A stretch of DNA of 64,000 nucleotides from an uncultured Clostridiaceae bacterium (GTDB taxonomy: Bacteria; Bacillota; Clostridia; TANB77; CAG-508), in NCBI GenBank assembly GCA_947642455.1, contig CANRSN010000007.1:16399-80398 (forward strand), given 5' to 3'. Positions 28,247 to 37,295 of the stretch are shown piece after piece. Position numbers and translations under genes: made by a program. Below the pieces are notes generated by a model, which was not told where the DNA came from, made no database searches, and saw only the letters and a list, made by a program, of their open reading frames with translations. The stretch's first letter is position 1. Every line of letters begins with the position of its first letter.

Positions 28247-28714
28247 TTATTTGTAGTAATTTGCATAATTATTGTTTACATATTCTACTAGATTAAACAA
28301 GTACTCATACTGTGACATTTTTTTACATTTTTCGTATTCTCTTCGAAAAATTTTTTCATATAATTTTGGATTAGCATTTTTATACGCCTTATTTCTTGCA
28401 GCTCTTATACAATCATTTACATTAGCATAACTTTTATTGTATTCTTTTGCTATATAACTATATATTCTTTCCTTTTTCTCTGGTTCTTCTACTAATATAA
28501 TTATTGCCCTTTTAAGATATTCGAATCCATCTAACTTCATTGAAACTCCAATTTTTTGTAGTAATAAATTTACGTATCTTTCTAAAAAATTTTTATTTGT
28601 ATCCTCAAAAAACCGTAAATTATATACTTTAATTTTCTCTCTAGTTTCATCATCTGCTGAAGCTAAAATTTTGTTTGCAAGTTTTTCCTCTACTCTTAGT
28701 ATTACATAACCCAT
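28247..28714 (-). CDS. Stand-alone Spo0A C-terminal-like DNA-binding protein
   Basis: 155 residues, ATG preceded by TAGGAGGA. Residues about 48-115 (LLLQKIGVSMKLDGFEYLKR...IAKEYNKSYANVNDCIRAARN) follow the Spo0A_C helix-turn-helix pattern: the IGVP-like start, GYxYLR-like helix, EIAKKYN-like recognition segment and RAIRHAI-like helix. There is no receiver domain, and the first 45 residues are unrelated to CheY-like folds. The C-terminal 40 residues are rich in Tyr, Lys and Asn. It lies between gpr and rimP. A regulator acting at Spo0A-like sites, possibly in sporulation, is the natural inference but is unproven. Confidence 0.72.
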   Translation of the reverse strand: MGYVILRVEEKLANKILASADDETREKIKVYNLRFFEDTNKNFLERYVNLLLQKIGVSMKLDGFEYLKRAIIILVEEPEKKERIYSYIAKEYNKSYANVNDCIRAARNKAYKNANPKLYEKIFRREYEKCKKMSQYEYLFNLVEYVNNNYANYYK

Positions 28715-28780
28715 TTTTTCTTCCTCCTAAATTTAGAATAAGAACTAATTTTACATTCACATTAACCTTTCTTTATTATA

Positions 28781-29716
28781 CTACACTGCAAAATTTATTC
28801 CTCTTGCAACAATATTTTTCATATTATCAATCAGTCCATCAATTTCTTTAGGAGTTACAACCATATTAAAATCATTTGGAATTAAAGCTTCTCTAATTTC
28901 CTCATAATTATCCTTTGATTTTAATTCATTTAAGTAATCATTGGATTTTGCTTCTTCTTGTAATTTAGAAATAAATAATTCTAAGCAGTCATCCGTTATT
29001 GTTGCTAAATCTACAACTGTAGGGATACCTATTGCTATAACTGGGATACCTAAGCTATTTTGAGTTATCTCTTTTCTTTTATTTCCAACACCTGCTCCAG
29101 GGGCTATTCCAGTATCTGATATTTGTATTGTACTACTTATTCTTTCTATACTTCTTGATGCCAAAGCATCTATTACAATTAACAATTTTGGTTTTATATT
29201 ATCTACAACACCCTTTATAATCTCTACAGTCTCTATTCCTGTAGTTCCTAATACTCCAGGGGCTATCGCACTAACTGGACGAGCATTTTCGTCAATATAT
29301 TGAGGTAAATAATTTATAATATGTCTTGTTATTTCTAAATTCTTTACAACTTCTGGTCCTAATGCATCAGGCGTTACTTCTGAATTTCCAAGTCCAACTA
29401 CTAATATATCATCTTTACTTTGTATTTGATTTTCAACCAATTTCTTGATTTCTGTTGCTAATGTATCTGATGCTTTTTCCATTTCTTCATCAGTTATTAT
29501 ATTCATTTTTTTTATATCTATTGTTATATAATTTCCTTTTGGTTTTCCTAACGCCTGCTCGGCATCTTCATTTGTAATTTTTACTCTTGTTACTTTTATT
29601 TTTTCATTTATTTGCTCTTCATCGGTTACAATTCCTTCTATATCTTTTTCTATGTTATTTGCTTTATTATAAATATCTCTTCTTTCATCTGCTAAATCTG
29701 TTCTAAAATTATACAT
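28781..29716 (-). CDS. gpr: Spore germination protease Gpr
   Basis: Aspartic-type endopeptidase that degrades the small acid-soluble spore proteins during germination. 311 residues from the ATG at 29716; an in-frame ATG two codons earlier sits only 2 bases from AAAGGAG. The N-terminal RTDLADERRDI is the propeptide and first catalytic segment. VVGLGNSEVTPDALGPEV, APGVLGTTGIETVEII, VIDALASRS and APGAGVGNKRKEI are all family motifs. Its presence strongly suggests that the organism forms spores. Confidence 0.96.
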   Translation of the reverse strand: MYNFRTDLADERRDIYNKANNIEKDIEGIVTDEEQINEKIKVTRVKITNEDAEQALGKPKGNYITIDIKKMNIITDEEMEKASDTLATEIKKLVENQIQSKDDILVVGLGNSEVTPDALGPEVVKNLEITRHIINYLPQYIDENARPVSAIAPGVLGTTGIETVEIIKGVVDNIKPKLLIVIDALASRSIERISSTIQISDTGIAPGAGVGNKRKEITQNSLGIPVIAIGIPTVVDLATITDDCLELFISKLQEEAKSNDYLNELKSKDNYEEIREALIPNDFNMVVTPKEIDGLIDNMKNIVARGINFAV

Positions 29717-29797
29717 TTGCATCTCTCCTTTTACTGTATTTTCTCCATTTTATCCATTTTTTATACAAAGATATATTTTAAAACCATTCTACTTAAA

Positions 29798-29837
29798 AAC
29801 TACTATGAAAACAAAACAATTTGCTTTCATAGTAGTT
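29798..29837 (-). terminator. Terminator of holA
   Basis: 18-position stem with one mismatch: AACTACTATGAAAACAAA (29798-29815) with TTTGCTTTCATAGTAGTT (29820-29837). TTTTTAAG follows on the minus strand. It lies about 70 bases past the holA stop. Confidence 0.7.
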
Positions 29838-29909
29838 AGAACAAAAGATTTATGATTAAAGCATTCAAACCTTTTGGGTCGAGAAACGAACAAAAGCCCA
29901 GATATTTAC

Positions 29910-30881
29910 TTAAGAACAATATCTACACAATATACTTTCTAAGCCTATATTTAAATCTATTTTTCCAATTTTATAGTTGCTATCTAAATTTATTAATTCT
30001 TCTACAATATTTCTAAGATCACTTTCTTTAAAACAACTTGCTTGAGCTTTATATTTACTTGTTAAGAACATCTGATTTGGTTTAAGCCCAAGGCTTTCTG
30101 CCAGATTTTTATTGTATTTCTCTGACAACTTAACTAAATATAATTTTTTAAAATGATTATATAAAGTAATAAGTATTTTTTGAATCGGCTCTTTGGAATA
30201 AATCAAATTACTAAGTACAGTTAAAGCTTCTGTAATATTCTTTTTACCTAAGTTGTCTGTCAAATCAAAGATAACACTATCTAGCTTTCTTATACATAAT
30301 AAATCTATGGATTCTTTAGTTATATTACCTTTTTCTCCAACATATTCAATTAACTTTCTAATTTCATTAATTATGTCTTGCATATTTGTTCCACAACATT
30401 CTACAAAGTATTTTGCTGTTACTTCATCAATGTTAACATTATAGCTTTTGCAGATACTCTTTATGTTTGTTATTATTTGAGGCAATTTTAATTCTTCGAA
30501 ATTTTTTATTTGCCCTATTTTTTCAATAATAGAATATAAAGAATTTTTATTTACTTCTTGCTCTACAAAAACTAATTCTACAAATTCGTTTACTATTTTT
30601 GTATTGTCTTCTAAGTATTTTGTAATTTTATCTACTAATTCTTGATTTTGCTGTACTTTTTTTCTTCCATCTTTTTTAAAAAGATTTGTATCTCTTGCAA
30701 TTATCAGTTTTTTATCATATCCAAATGCTGGTGTTTCTATGTCTGATATTAACTCATTTATATTATTATTGTCTATTTTTATATAATTGATTCCTGACTG
30801 CAATGTTCCAAAATCTTTTTTTATTTTTTTTATATAGTTTTCTAAAAGATATGTTTCTTCTCCATATAATAAATAAACCAT
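29910..30881 (-). CDS. holA: DNA polymerase III delta subunit
   Basis: Clamp-loader subunit that opens the sliding clamp, 323 residues. N-terminal LLYGEETYLLENYIKKIKK is the family start, followed by the degenerate AAA+ domain and a C-terminal helical domain (LSNLIYSKEPIQKILITLYNHFKKLYLVK). AAGGAGA precedes the ATG. In many Clostridia holA is near rpsT and gpr; here gpr is adjacent but no rpsT is visible. Confidence 0.92.
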   Translation of the reverse strand: MVYLLYGEETYLLENYIKKIKKDFGTLQSGINYIKIDNNNINELISDIETPAFGYDKKLIIARDTNLFKKDGRKKVQQNQELVDKITKYLEDNTKIVNEFVELVFVEQEVNKNSLYSIIEKIGQIKNFEELKLPQIITNIKSICKSYNVNIDEVTAKYFVECCGTNMQDIINEIRKLIEYVGEKGNITKESIDLLCIRKLDSVIFDLTDNLGKKNITEALTVLSNLIYSKEPIQKILITLYNHFKKLYLVKLSEKYNKNLAESLGLKPNQMFLTSKYKAQASCFKESDLRNIVEELINLDSNYKIGKIDLNIGLESILCRYCS

Positions 30882-30946
30882 ACTTTTCTCCTTATTATAT
30901 TTATTGATATTTCTTATAAGATCATTGTATCTATTACTTTATATAA

Positions 30947-31432
30947 TTAAAGCTTTTGAGAAAACTTAGCAGAATGTGCATGGCAAATTGCTGCTGCCAT
31001 GCTATCTGTTGTGTCATCTAATTTTGGTAAATTATCAACTTTTAGAATTGTTTTAACCATTTTTTGTACTTGAATTTTATCTGCTCTTCCATACCCAACA
31101 ACTGCTTGTTTTATTTGAAGTGGTGTATATTCATATGTTGGAATATTTTTTCTACAGCCTACAACCAAAATAACCCCTCTTGCTTGTGCTACATTTATAG
31201 CTGTTTTAGCATTATTATTAAAAAACAACTCTTCTACAGATATTGCATCTGGCTTATATTCATCTATAATTTCTTCTAAGTCGTTATTTAATTTCAACAA
31301 TCTTAAAGGAAATGATTCTCCTGCCTTTGTAAGCACTGCCCCTGATGTTATTAAATTAAATTTATTTCCTATATAATCAATTATACTATAACCTGTTATT
31401 GCAAACCCTGGGTCTACTCCTAAAATACGCAT
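30947..31432 (-). CDS. ruvC: Holliday junction resolvase RuvC
   Basis: Endonuclease that resolves four-way DNA junctions, 161 residues. RNase H fold with catalytic Asp7 in MRILGVDPG, Glu67 in SVEELFF, and the C-terminal Asp pair in KLDDTTDSMAAAICH. AGGGGGA precedes the ATG. ruvA and ruvB are not in the window, which is not unusual for this lineage. Confidence 0.95.
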   Translation of the reverse strand: MRILGVDPGFAITGYSIIDYIGNKFNLITSGAVLTKAGESFPLRLLKLNNDLEEIIDEYKPDAISVEELFFNNNAKTAINVAQARGVILVVGCRKNIPTYEYTPLQIKQAVVGYGRADKIQVQKMVKTILKVDNLPKLDDTTDSMAAAICHAHSAKFSQKL

Positions 31433-31488
31433 TTTTATCCCCCTATATTTGTTCCATACATATCTTGTTTTAATACTATATTTTCTTC

Positions 31489-33507
31489 TTAATTAGACCA
31501 TATTATTCTAAACACTTCTGCTACACTCCAAGCCTGTGTAAATGCACCCTTAGATTCATATGGTGATTTTGAATCATATAATTCTGATATCCCTCCAACT
31601 GTTTTCCCTTTTTCAAATTCTTTAATAAAAGTTTGTTTTACTTTCTCAATAAATTTGTCATAGTCAATTTGTAATAATTTCTTTTCTTTTACTTTTTTCT
31701 CAGTATCTATTATTTTTTTAAATGCATCATAATATAAGCCCAAAAGCCAAGGCCAAGTGATTCCTTGATGATAGCTCATATCTCTTTTAAATACATCCCC
31801 TTCATATATTTCTATATAGTTTTCTTCTCCTTTTGCCAAAGTTTTCAAACCATAATTATTTAACAATTTTTTAGTAACTGTATTTAAAATTTCTTTTGCC
31901 ATATCTTTTGTTTTTTCTGAAGCTGGATCTATTATTGGATATGTAAGAGAAAGTGCAAAAAGTTGATTTGGTCTTACTTTGTCGTCTCCTAACACATCAT
32001 ATAAACATTTTCGTCTCTTATTATAAAATTTTTCTATAAATGACTTTTGACAAGAAACGGCTAATTTTCTATATTTTTCGGATTTTACTTTTGTTTCAAA
32101 TTTTAGACTTAATTTTTCCATTATTTTCAATGCATTATACCATAAACTATTTATTTCAACTACTTTGCCATTTCGTGGAGTTACAACAAAATTGCCTATT
32201 TTAGCATCCATCCAAGTATTTTGAGTATTAGCAGTTCCTGAAACTATTAGTCCATCATCATCTAAATATATATTATTATCATCTAGGTCTATTCCTGCTT
32301 TATATTCTTCTATAATCTCTTTTAATGTTTCATATATCTCTTTTTGTATAAATTGTTCATCTTTTGTATAATTTATATATTTTTGAACTTGCTCAAATAA
32401 TAATAAACTACTATCAACACTATTGTATAGAGGTCTATCATCATATTCCGAAAATCCATTTGGAACTAACCCACATTTTACTTTTTTAACAAAAGTAAGT
32501 AAAATTTCTTTTGCTATATCAAACCTTTTTGGTATTAGTAATATTCCCTCAAATGATATTAATGTATCTCTTCCCCAATCTAAAAACCATGGATATCCTG
32601 CTATTATAGTATGTAATTTAAAGTTTGGTCTATATACTACAAAATTATCTGCTGCTATTATATAGTTTTTAACTAATTGTTGATTTTCTTGTTCTACTAA
32701 TTCTGAATTTTGCATTAGTTTATTTATTCTTTCAATTTCATTATTTATAACTGTTTGTGCATTGATATTTTGTATATTTCCCTCAAAACCTGCTACAAAT
32801 GTGATTTCTTTTTCTTCATTTTCATTTATCTCTACTTCATATCTTCCTGATATAGCATGATTTTCTTCTACACTAAATCCTCGTTTTTCTTCTTCTATAT
32901 AATACATATTTTTAAAACTATCGTTTACATGTTTTATATATTTTCCTTCTGATAAATTCATATATATTGGCATGTCCATATTTTTGTCTATACATATTTT
33001 TACATTTGTGCCTTCTATATTTTGCTCTATTTCGAAATTATGATTATTAGTGTCTGAATGAAAATCTCTAAAATTTATTAATGGTGTTAATATTAGTTTT
33101 ACTTTATGATTTTTATTACATATTTTATACAAGACTGTTATTACATTTTTCTCATATACCATACATATGTATTTTTTTATTATTACATCTTCTACTTTAT
33201 ATGTATATATTGGTATATAATCTTTTTCAAAACTTTCTAAATATTTGTATCCTTCTGAAATATAGTTTTTACATATATTGGTATATAAATTATATTTTTT
33301 GCCATCTATTTCTATACTTTCGTCTATTTTTGAAAGTATTAAATGACGTCTAGCTGGTGGCATAAATGGTGCTACTAGAAGACCATGATATCTTCTAGTG
33401 TTAGCACCTATTATTGTTGAACTTGCAAAACCACCTAAACCATTTGTAATAATCCATTCTTTATTCAAACCATTTTCTATTTTTATATCTTCTTTTGTAT
33501 ATTTCAT
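31489..33507 (-). CDS. Glycogen debranching enzyme (amylo-alpha-1,6-glucosidase type)
   Basis: 672-residue enzyme with an N-terminal glycogen-debranching domain (GLGGFASSTIIGANTRRYHG, about 24-43) and a C-terminal (alpha/alpha)6 barrel of the GDE_C/GH133 kind. Active-site blocks are GYPWFLDWGRDTLISFEG, NTQNTWMDAKIG and YEGDVFKRDMSYHQGITWPW. It removes alpha-1,6 branches from glycogen or starch-like polymers. No glycogen synthase or phosphorylase gene is next to it. The weak Shine-Dalgarno AAGG lies about 15 bases before the ATG. Confidence 0.93.
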   Translation of the reverse strand: MKYTKEDIKIENGLNKEWIITNGLGGFASSTIIGANTRRYHGLLVAPFMPPARRHLILSKIDESIEIDGKKYNLYTNICKNYISEGYKYLESFEKDYIPIYTYKVEDVIIKKYICMVYEKNVITVLYKICNKNHKVKLILTPLINFRDFHSDTNNHNFEIEQNIEGTNVKICIDKNMDMPIYMNLSEGKYIKHVNDSFKNMYYIEEEKRGFSVEENHAISGRYEVEINENEEKEITFVAGFEGNIQNINAQTVINNEIERINKLMQNSELVEQENQQLVKNYIIAADNFVVYRPNFKLHTIIAGYPWFLDWGRDTLISFEGILLIPKRFDIAKEILLTFVKKVKCGLVPNGFSEYDDRPLYNSVDSSLLLFEQVQKYINYTKDEQFIQKEIYETLKEIIEEYKAGIDLDDNNIYLDDDGLIVSGTANTQNTWMDAKIGNFVVTPRNGKVVEINSLWYNALKIMEKLSLKFETKVKSEKYRKLAVSCQKSFIEKFYNKRRKCLYDVLGDDKVRPNQLFALSLTYPIIDPASEKTKDMAKEILNTVTKKLLNNYGLKTLAKGEENYIEIYEGDVFKRDMSYHQGITWPWLLGLYYDAFKKIIDTEKKVKEKKLLQIDYDKFIEKVKQTFIKEFEKGKTVGGISELYDSKSPYESKGAFTQAWSVAEVFRIIWSN

Positions 33508-33553
33508 TTTTAATAATCAACCTTCCCTATTTTATCTTTCTATATCACTTTCG

Positions 33554-35236
33554 TTATTTTTTTGCTGCATGTTTTCCTGTATTTGTTTTTGTTGTTTTAG
33601 TCGTTGTTTTCTTTGTTTGAGTTGTAGTCTTTGATGTTTTCGGCTTATTTGTTTTTGTATTTTTTTCTGCTACTGTAACATTTCTGCTTGTTTTATTAGT
33701 AGTTTTTGCTACTGGTTTTTTAGTTGTTTTTTTAGATTTTTCCATTTCCTTTTGATTCTTTCTTTTGGTTGCATTTGTAGTACTTTCTCTTATTGAAACA
33801 ATTCTATCTTTATATTTTTCTGCAAACTTGCTACCTTTTTTTTCATCTGAAGTTAATTTTATTTTTGGTTTTAACTTTTTGCCAATAGTTTCTTTTAACT
33901 TCTTTTTAGTTTCTTTTGCTCTTGAATTTAACATTATATATTGTGCATCATTTTGCATATCTCTAAACTTCATTTCTTCACAAACAAGCTCTATTACTGA
34001 AAGAGCTATTGCTTCTGGATTATGACGTATATATTCACCATCTATATATGATAAATTTCTTTGTATTAGCCTTACTCCTAACTCTTTTGCCTTTGACACA
34101 TCTTGGTCTACTAAGTCCCTACCATCTTTATTGTATTTTCTAATAAATTCTGGAACTATTTCTCCTGTGTCATATATACAATAGTCTACAATTCCTTTTC
34201 CTGCATGCTCTATTATTGCTTTTATATGGTCTGATAAAGAGTAGTTATCTGTTTGCCCTGGCTCTGTCATAATATTGCTTACATATATTTTAAATCCTTT
34301 ATTTTCTTTTATTGCTTTGGCTACACCTTTTACAAGTAAGTTTGGTATTACATTTGTATATAGACTTCCAGGTCCTATTATAATTGCATCTGCATTTTGT
34401 ATTGCTTCTAATACTCCTGGCGCTGGCATACAGTTTGAAGGATTTATAAATATTCTGTTTATTTTGCTAATTTTGCTTTCTACCACACTAGGTATTTTGT
34501 CTTTACTTTGTATTACTGTTCCATCATCTAACTCTGCACATATATCTATTGCTTCTAATGTAACTGGTAAAACTTTTCCTGATATATTTAAAACATTTTT
34601 TGCTTGTTCTATTGATGTTGTAAAGTCTCCACACAATTCTTTCATTGCTGAAAAATATATGTCTCCAAATGATAGTGATTTTAATTTTCCAGTTTCAAAT
34701 TTATAATTCATTATTGCTTCCATAACTGCCTCGTTTGAAGATAGTGAAATTAGACTTGTCTTTATGTCCTCTAATGGTAATAATTCTAGTTCCTTTGATG
34801 ATGCTGATATTCCATTTCCATAGTCTGAAACAGTTACTATTGCTGTTATATTATTGGTATAATTTTTCAAACCTCTAAGTACAGAATTTATTCCTGTACC
34901 TCCTCCTATTACTACAATGTTTGGTCCTTCATCATATACTTTTTTATTAAATATTAACGATTTTACTTTTCCTTCTTTTAATTGTTCTCTTGTATCTGAT
35001 TCTTCTACTAATATTTCTAATGTTCTCCTTTGTATAAGTACTATTCCTATTACTAAAGCGGTTAGCCCAATTACAAATGATATTACAGCCATAGCCAATT
35101 CTTTAAATCCTAGTGTTTCTGGTGGAGTTATTACTTGCATTATACCATAACAAGTAAGTAAAACTCCTATTACTATTAATAAAATCCATCTTTTCATTTT
35201 TGCTCCTGATTTAAACCATCTAAAAAAGCCTTTCAT
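33554..35236 (-). CDS. yvcK: YvcK/CofD-like protein with membrane anchor and basic tail
   Basis: 560-residue member of the YvcK (gluconeogenesis factor, CofD-like) family, needed in Bacillus for growth on gluconeogenic carbon and for cell-wall enzyme localisation. Two N-terminal membrane helices (about 17-37 and 46-68) precede the nucleotide-binding VVIGGGTGINSVLRGLK and the C-terminal domain (ADAIIIGPGSLYTNVIPNL). The usual DDGGSSG loop reads SDYGNGISA. The last 80 residues or so are Lys/Thr-rich (KTSKTTTQTKKTTTKTTK). It is not beside whiA or rapZ but before murB in a cell-wall setting. Confidence 0.88.
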   Translation of the reverse strand: MKGFFRWFKSGAKMKRWILLIVIGVLLTCYGIMQVITPPETLGFKELAMAVISFVIGLTALVIGIVLIQRRTLEILVEESDTREQLKEGKVKSLIFNKKVYDEGPNIVVIGGGTGINSVLRGLKNYTNNITAIVTVSDYGNGISASSKELELLPLEDIKTSLISLSSNEAVMEAIMNYKFETGKLKSLSFGDIYFSAMKELCGDFTTSIEQAKNVLNISGKVLPVTLEAIDICAELDDGTVIQSKDKIPSVVESKISKINRIFINPSNCMPAPGVLEAIQNADAIIIGPGSLYTNVIPNLLVKGVAKAIKENKGFKIYVSNIMTEPGQTDNYSLSDHIKAIIEHAGKGIVDYCIYDTGEIVPEFIRKYNKDGRDLVDQDVSKAKELGVRLIQRNLSYIDGEYIRHNPEAIALSVIELVCEEMKFRDMQNDAQYIMLNSRAKETKKKLKETIGKKLKPKIKLTSDEKKGSKFAEKYKDRIVSIRESTTNATKRKNQKEMEKSKKTTKKPVAKTTNKTSRNVTVAEKNTKTNKPKTSKTTTQTKKTTTKTTKTNTGKHAAKK

Positions 35237-35269
35237 TTTTTAATCAATCCTTTCTCATAGGCATTTTGC

Positions 35270-36178
35270 CTATTCTCCAACTACTTCTATTTCTAATTCT
35301 AATACTTTTCCAAACTTTTCATATACTACTTTTATTATATAATCTGTTAAGTCTAATACATCTTTAGCAGTAGCTTCTCCTATGTTTACTATAAATCCTG
35401 CGTGTTTTGTTGAAACTTGTGCTCCTCCTATAGTATACCCTTTTAACCCTGCTTGGTCTATTAGTTGTGCTGTTATATAGTTTGTTCCTCTTTTAAATGT
35501 ACTACCAGCACTTGGCATTTCTATAGGTTGCTTCTCCTTTCTTGAAGATTGATAAAAATTTATTTTGTTTAGTATTTCTTGCTTATTTCCTTTTTCTAGT
35601 TTTAGTGTTCCTGATATTATTATTTCATCTGTTCCTATAAATCTACTATGTCTATATGAAAAATTAATTTCATCATTGTTTAGATTTCTTATGTTTCCAT
35701 CTTGATCTATATATGTTACACTTTCTATTATTTCTTTGAATTCTTTTCCATAGGCTCCAGCATTCATTCTAATTGCTCCCCCTATTGTTCCTGGTATTCC
35801 AGAAGCAAATTCAAACCCCTTTATTTCTTTGTTTGCTAAAGTTCTTGCAAGCATTCCTAATTTTACACCAGCTCCTAATTTTACTGTTATTTCTTTTTCT
35901 TTTTCTTCTATTTCTATTTCTTGAAAATCTATGCTTACAGTTATTCCTCTTATTCCTTTGTCTTTTACTAATAAATTACTTCCATTTCCTACTATTGTTA
36001 ATGGTATTTTATTTTCTTTTGTGAATTTTATTAGCCATTGCAATTCTTTTATGTCTTTCACTTTTATATAGTAGTCTGCTTTTCCGCCAATTTTAAATGA
36101 TGTGTGCTTTTTCATGTCTTCATCTTCGTATATATTAGAGTTTTTAAGATTTCCTCTTAATTGTTCTACTATATTCAA
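35270..36178 (-). CDS. murB: UDP-N-acetylenolpyruvoylglucosamine reductase
   Basis: FAD-dependent reductase making UDP-N-acetylmuramate for peptidoglycan, 302 residues. FAD-binding blocks HTSFKIGGKADYYI and VGNGSNLLVKDKGIRG, then GIPGTIGGAIRMNAGAYGKE, catalytic Ser in MPSAGSTFKRG, and the C-terminal KHAGFIVNIGEATAKD. The start codon is TTG at 36178, with AAGGGGG 8 bases upstream; no in-frame ATG is nearby. It is 33 bases upstream of yvcK, so the two form an operon. Confidence 0.95.
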   Translation of the reverse strand: MNIVEQLRGNLKNSNIYEDEDMKKHTSFKIGGKADYYIKVKDIKELQWLIKFTKENKIPLTIVGNGSNLLVKDKGIRGITVSIDFQEIEIEEKEKEITVKLGAGVKLGMLARTLANKEIKGFEFASGIPGTIGGAIRMNAGAYGKEFKEIIESVTYIDQDGNIRNLNNDEINFSYRHSRFIGTDEIIISGTLKLEKGNKQEILNKINFYQSSRKEKQPIEMPSAGSTFKRGTNYITAQLIDQAGLKGYTIGGAQVSTKHAGFIVNIGEATAKDVLDLTDYIIKVVYEKFGKVLELEIEVVGE

Positions 36179-36272
36179 TAAAATTCCCCCTTCTTTTATG
36201 CTAATTATTCTATCACTTTTTTTTCTTTTTTACAATGGGTATATGTAATTTTAGTTTTATTATTGTAATCAT

Positions 36273-36316
36273 ATTGTAGTTTGTAAAATTATACACTTTA
36301 GGCTGTAAATTGTAAC
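36273..36316. repeat. Core-deleted remnant of the palindromic element
   Basis: The left arm AGTTTGTAAAATTATACACT (36287 on) runs through TTTAGGC directly into the right arm CTGTAAATTGTAAC (36303-36316). The whole centre present in copy B is missing. Confidence 0.6.
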
Positions 36317-36353
36317 ATATTTGTCAAAAAAAGGAAATATTTATCGGGAAATG

Positions 36354-36382
36354 TTGTAAAAAGAGCTATAATGTAGTATAAT
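36354..36382 (+). promoter_or_regulatory. Promoter of the soluble/membrane gene pair
   Basis: TTGTAA at 36354-36359, 17 bases, TATAAT at 36377-36382. It is 27 bases ahead of the preferred start at 36409. Confidence 0.65.
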
Positions 36383-36408
36383 TAGGCAAATAATATATGG
36401 AGGAGAAA

Positions 36409-37287
36409 ATGAGATTTATAAAATATCAAATAATTGAACACATTAATGCAAAAAACACTAAAAAAGCTTTAAGAGGGTTAGATATAAAAAAAACATTATC
36501 AAAACTAAATAATTCTGGAATTGAAACTGATAGAATTGGTCAATTTGCAATTGCAAATTGCATACATGAAAATAACATACTAGTTGGAAATTTAAGTCAA
36601 TCTTATAATATTTCATTAATAAAATTCGAAGGTACTTCAAAATTACAAATACCAATACCAGAAAACTCTGCCAATGATGATAGGACATATTTTTTCATAA
36701 ATTGCTCTGAAGGGCAGATTTATATACAAAATAGGAAATATGCTCCTCAGGAGTTAAGCCCAAATTTAACTGTAATAAGAATGCAAACTATATTACATAA
36801 ATATTTAGCTGAAGATAAGAATATACTTACTTTAGAAAAAGTAAACATAGATTATGATATATCACAAATGCAAACCTATTTTAGAGAAAGTTTTGTTAAA
36901 TCTGTTGAATTTCATAATGTAGCAAATTTTAAGTTAGCAGACAAAACACAATTGCATAATCCTCGTGAAGATTTAGACAGTGCTGCAATTGAAAGTTGGA
37001 ATTACTATTCTAGCGACACTGTAGATAGTATAAAAGTAACTGCTAAGAAAAATAAAAGTATAGCCAAAAATCCAATAGCTAACATTGGTATAAAATTAGC
37101 AGAACAAAATACTGAAAATTATGATAAAATATTAAAAGGTATTACTGTAATAGAAGATGGGCAGGACTTTACTGTTAAGCCAAAAGGAAATAACTATTTA
37201 GTAATTCCTATTAATGATGACAAGAATTTTCCTTGTGCGAAAATTCTTCAGAAAACTTTATATTATTTATTAAAAAAGAAATTGTAG
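36409..37287 (+). CDS. Unrecognised soluble protein, first gene of a two-gene unit
   Basis: 292 residues from the ATG at 36409, which has GGAGGAG just ahead; an ATG at 36397 lies before that ribosome site. I recognise no domain. It is soluble, with an N-terminal alpha/beta-looking part (MRFIKYQIIEHINAKNTKKA), a middle segment YFFINCSEGQIYIQNRKYAP, and a Lys/Asn-rich end. It has its own consensus promoter, lies opposite to its neighbours, and is followed after 8 bases by a four-helix membrane protein. A soluble sensor or effector paired with a membrane protein is a layout known from several anti-phage systems such as Kiwa. That is an architectural comparison only. Confidence 0.75.
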   Translation: MRFIKYQIIEHINAKNTKKALRGLDIKKTLSKLNNSGIETDRIGQFAIANCIHENNILVGNLSQSYNISLIKFEGTSKLQIPIPENSANDDRTYFFINCSEGQIYIQNRKYAPQELSPNLTVIRMQTILHKYLAEDKNILTLEKVNIDYDISQMQTYFRESFVKSVEFHNVANFKLADKTQLHNPREDLDSAAIESWNYYSSDTVDSIKVTAKKNKSIAKNPIANIGIKLAEQNTENYDKILKGITVIEDGQDFTVKPKGNNYLVIPINDDKNFPCAKILQKTLYYLLKKKL

Positions 37288-37295
37288 GTAAAAAT

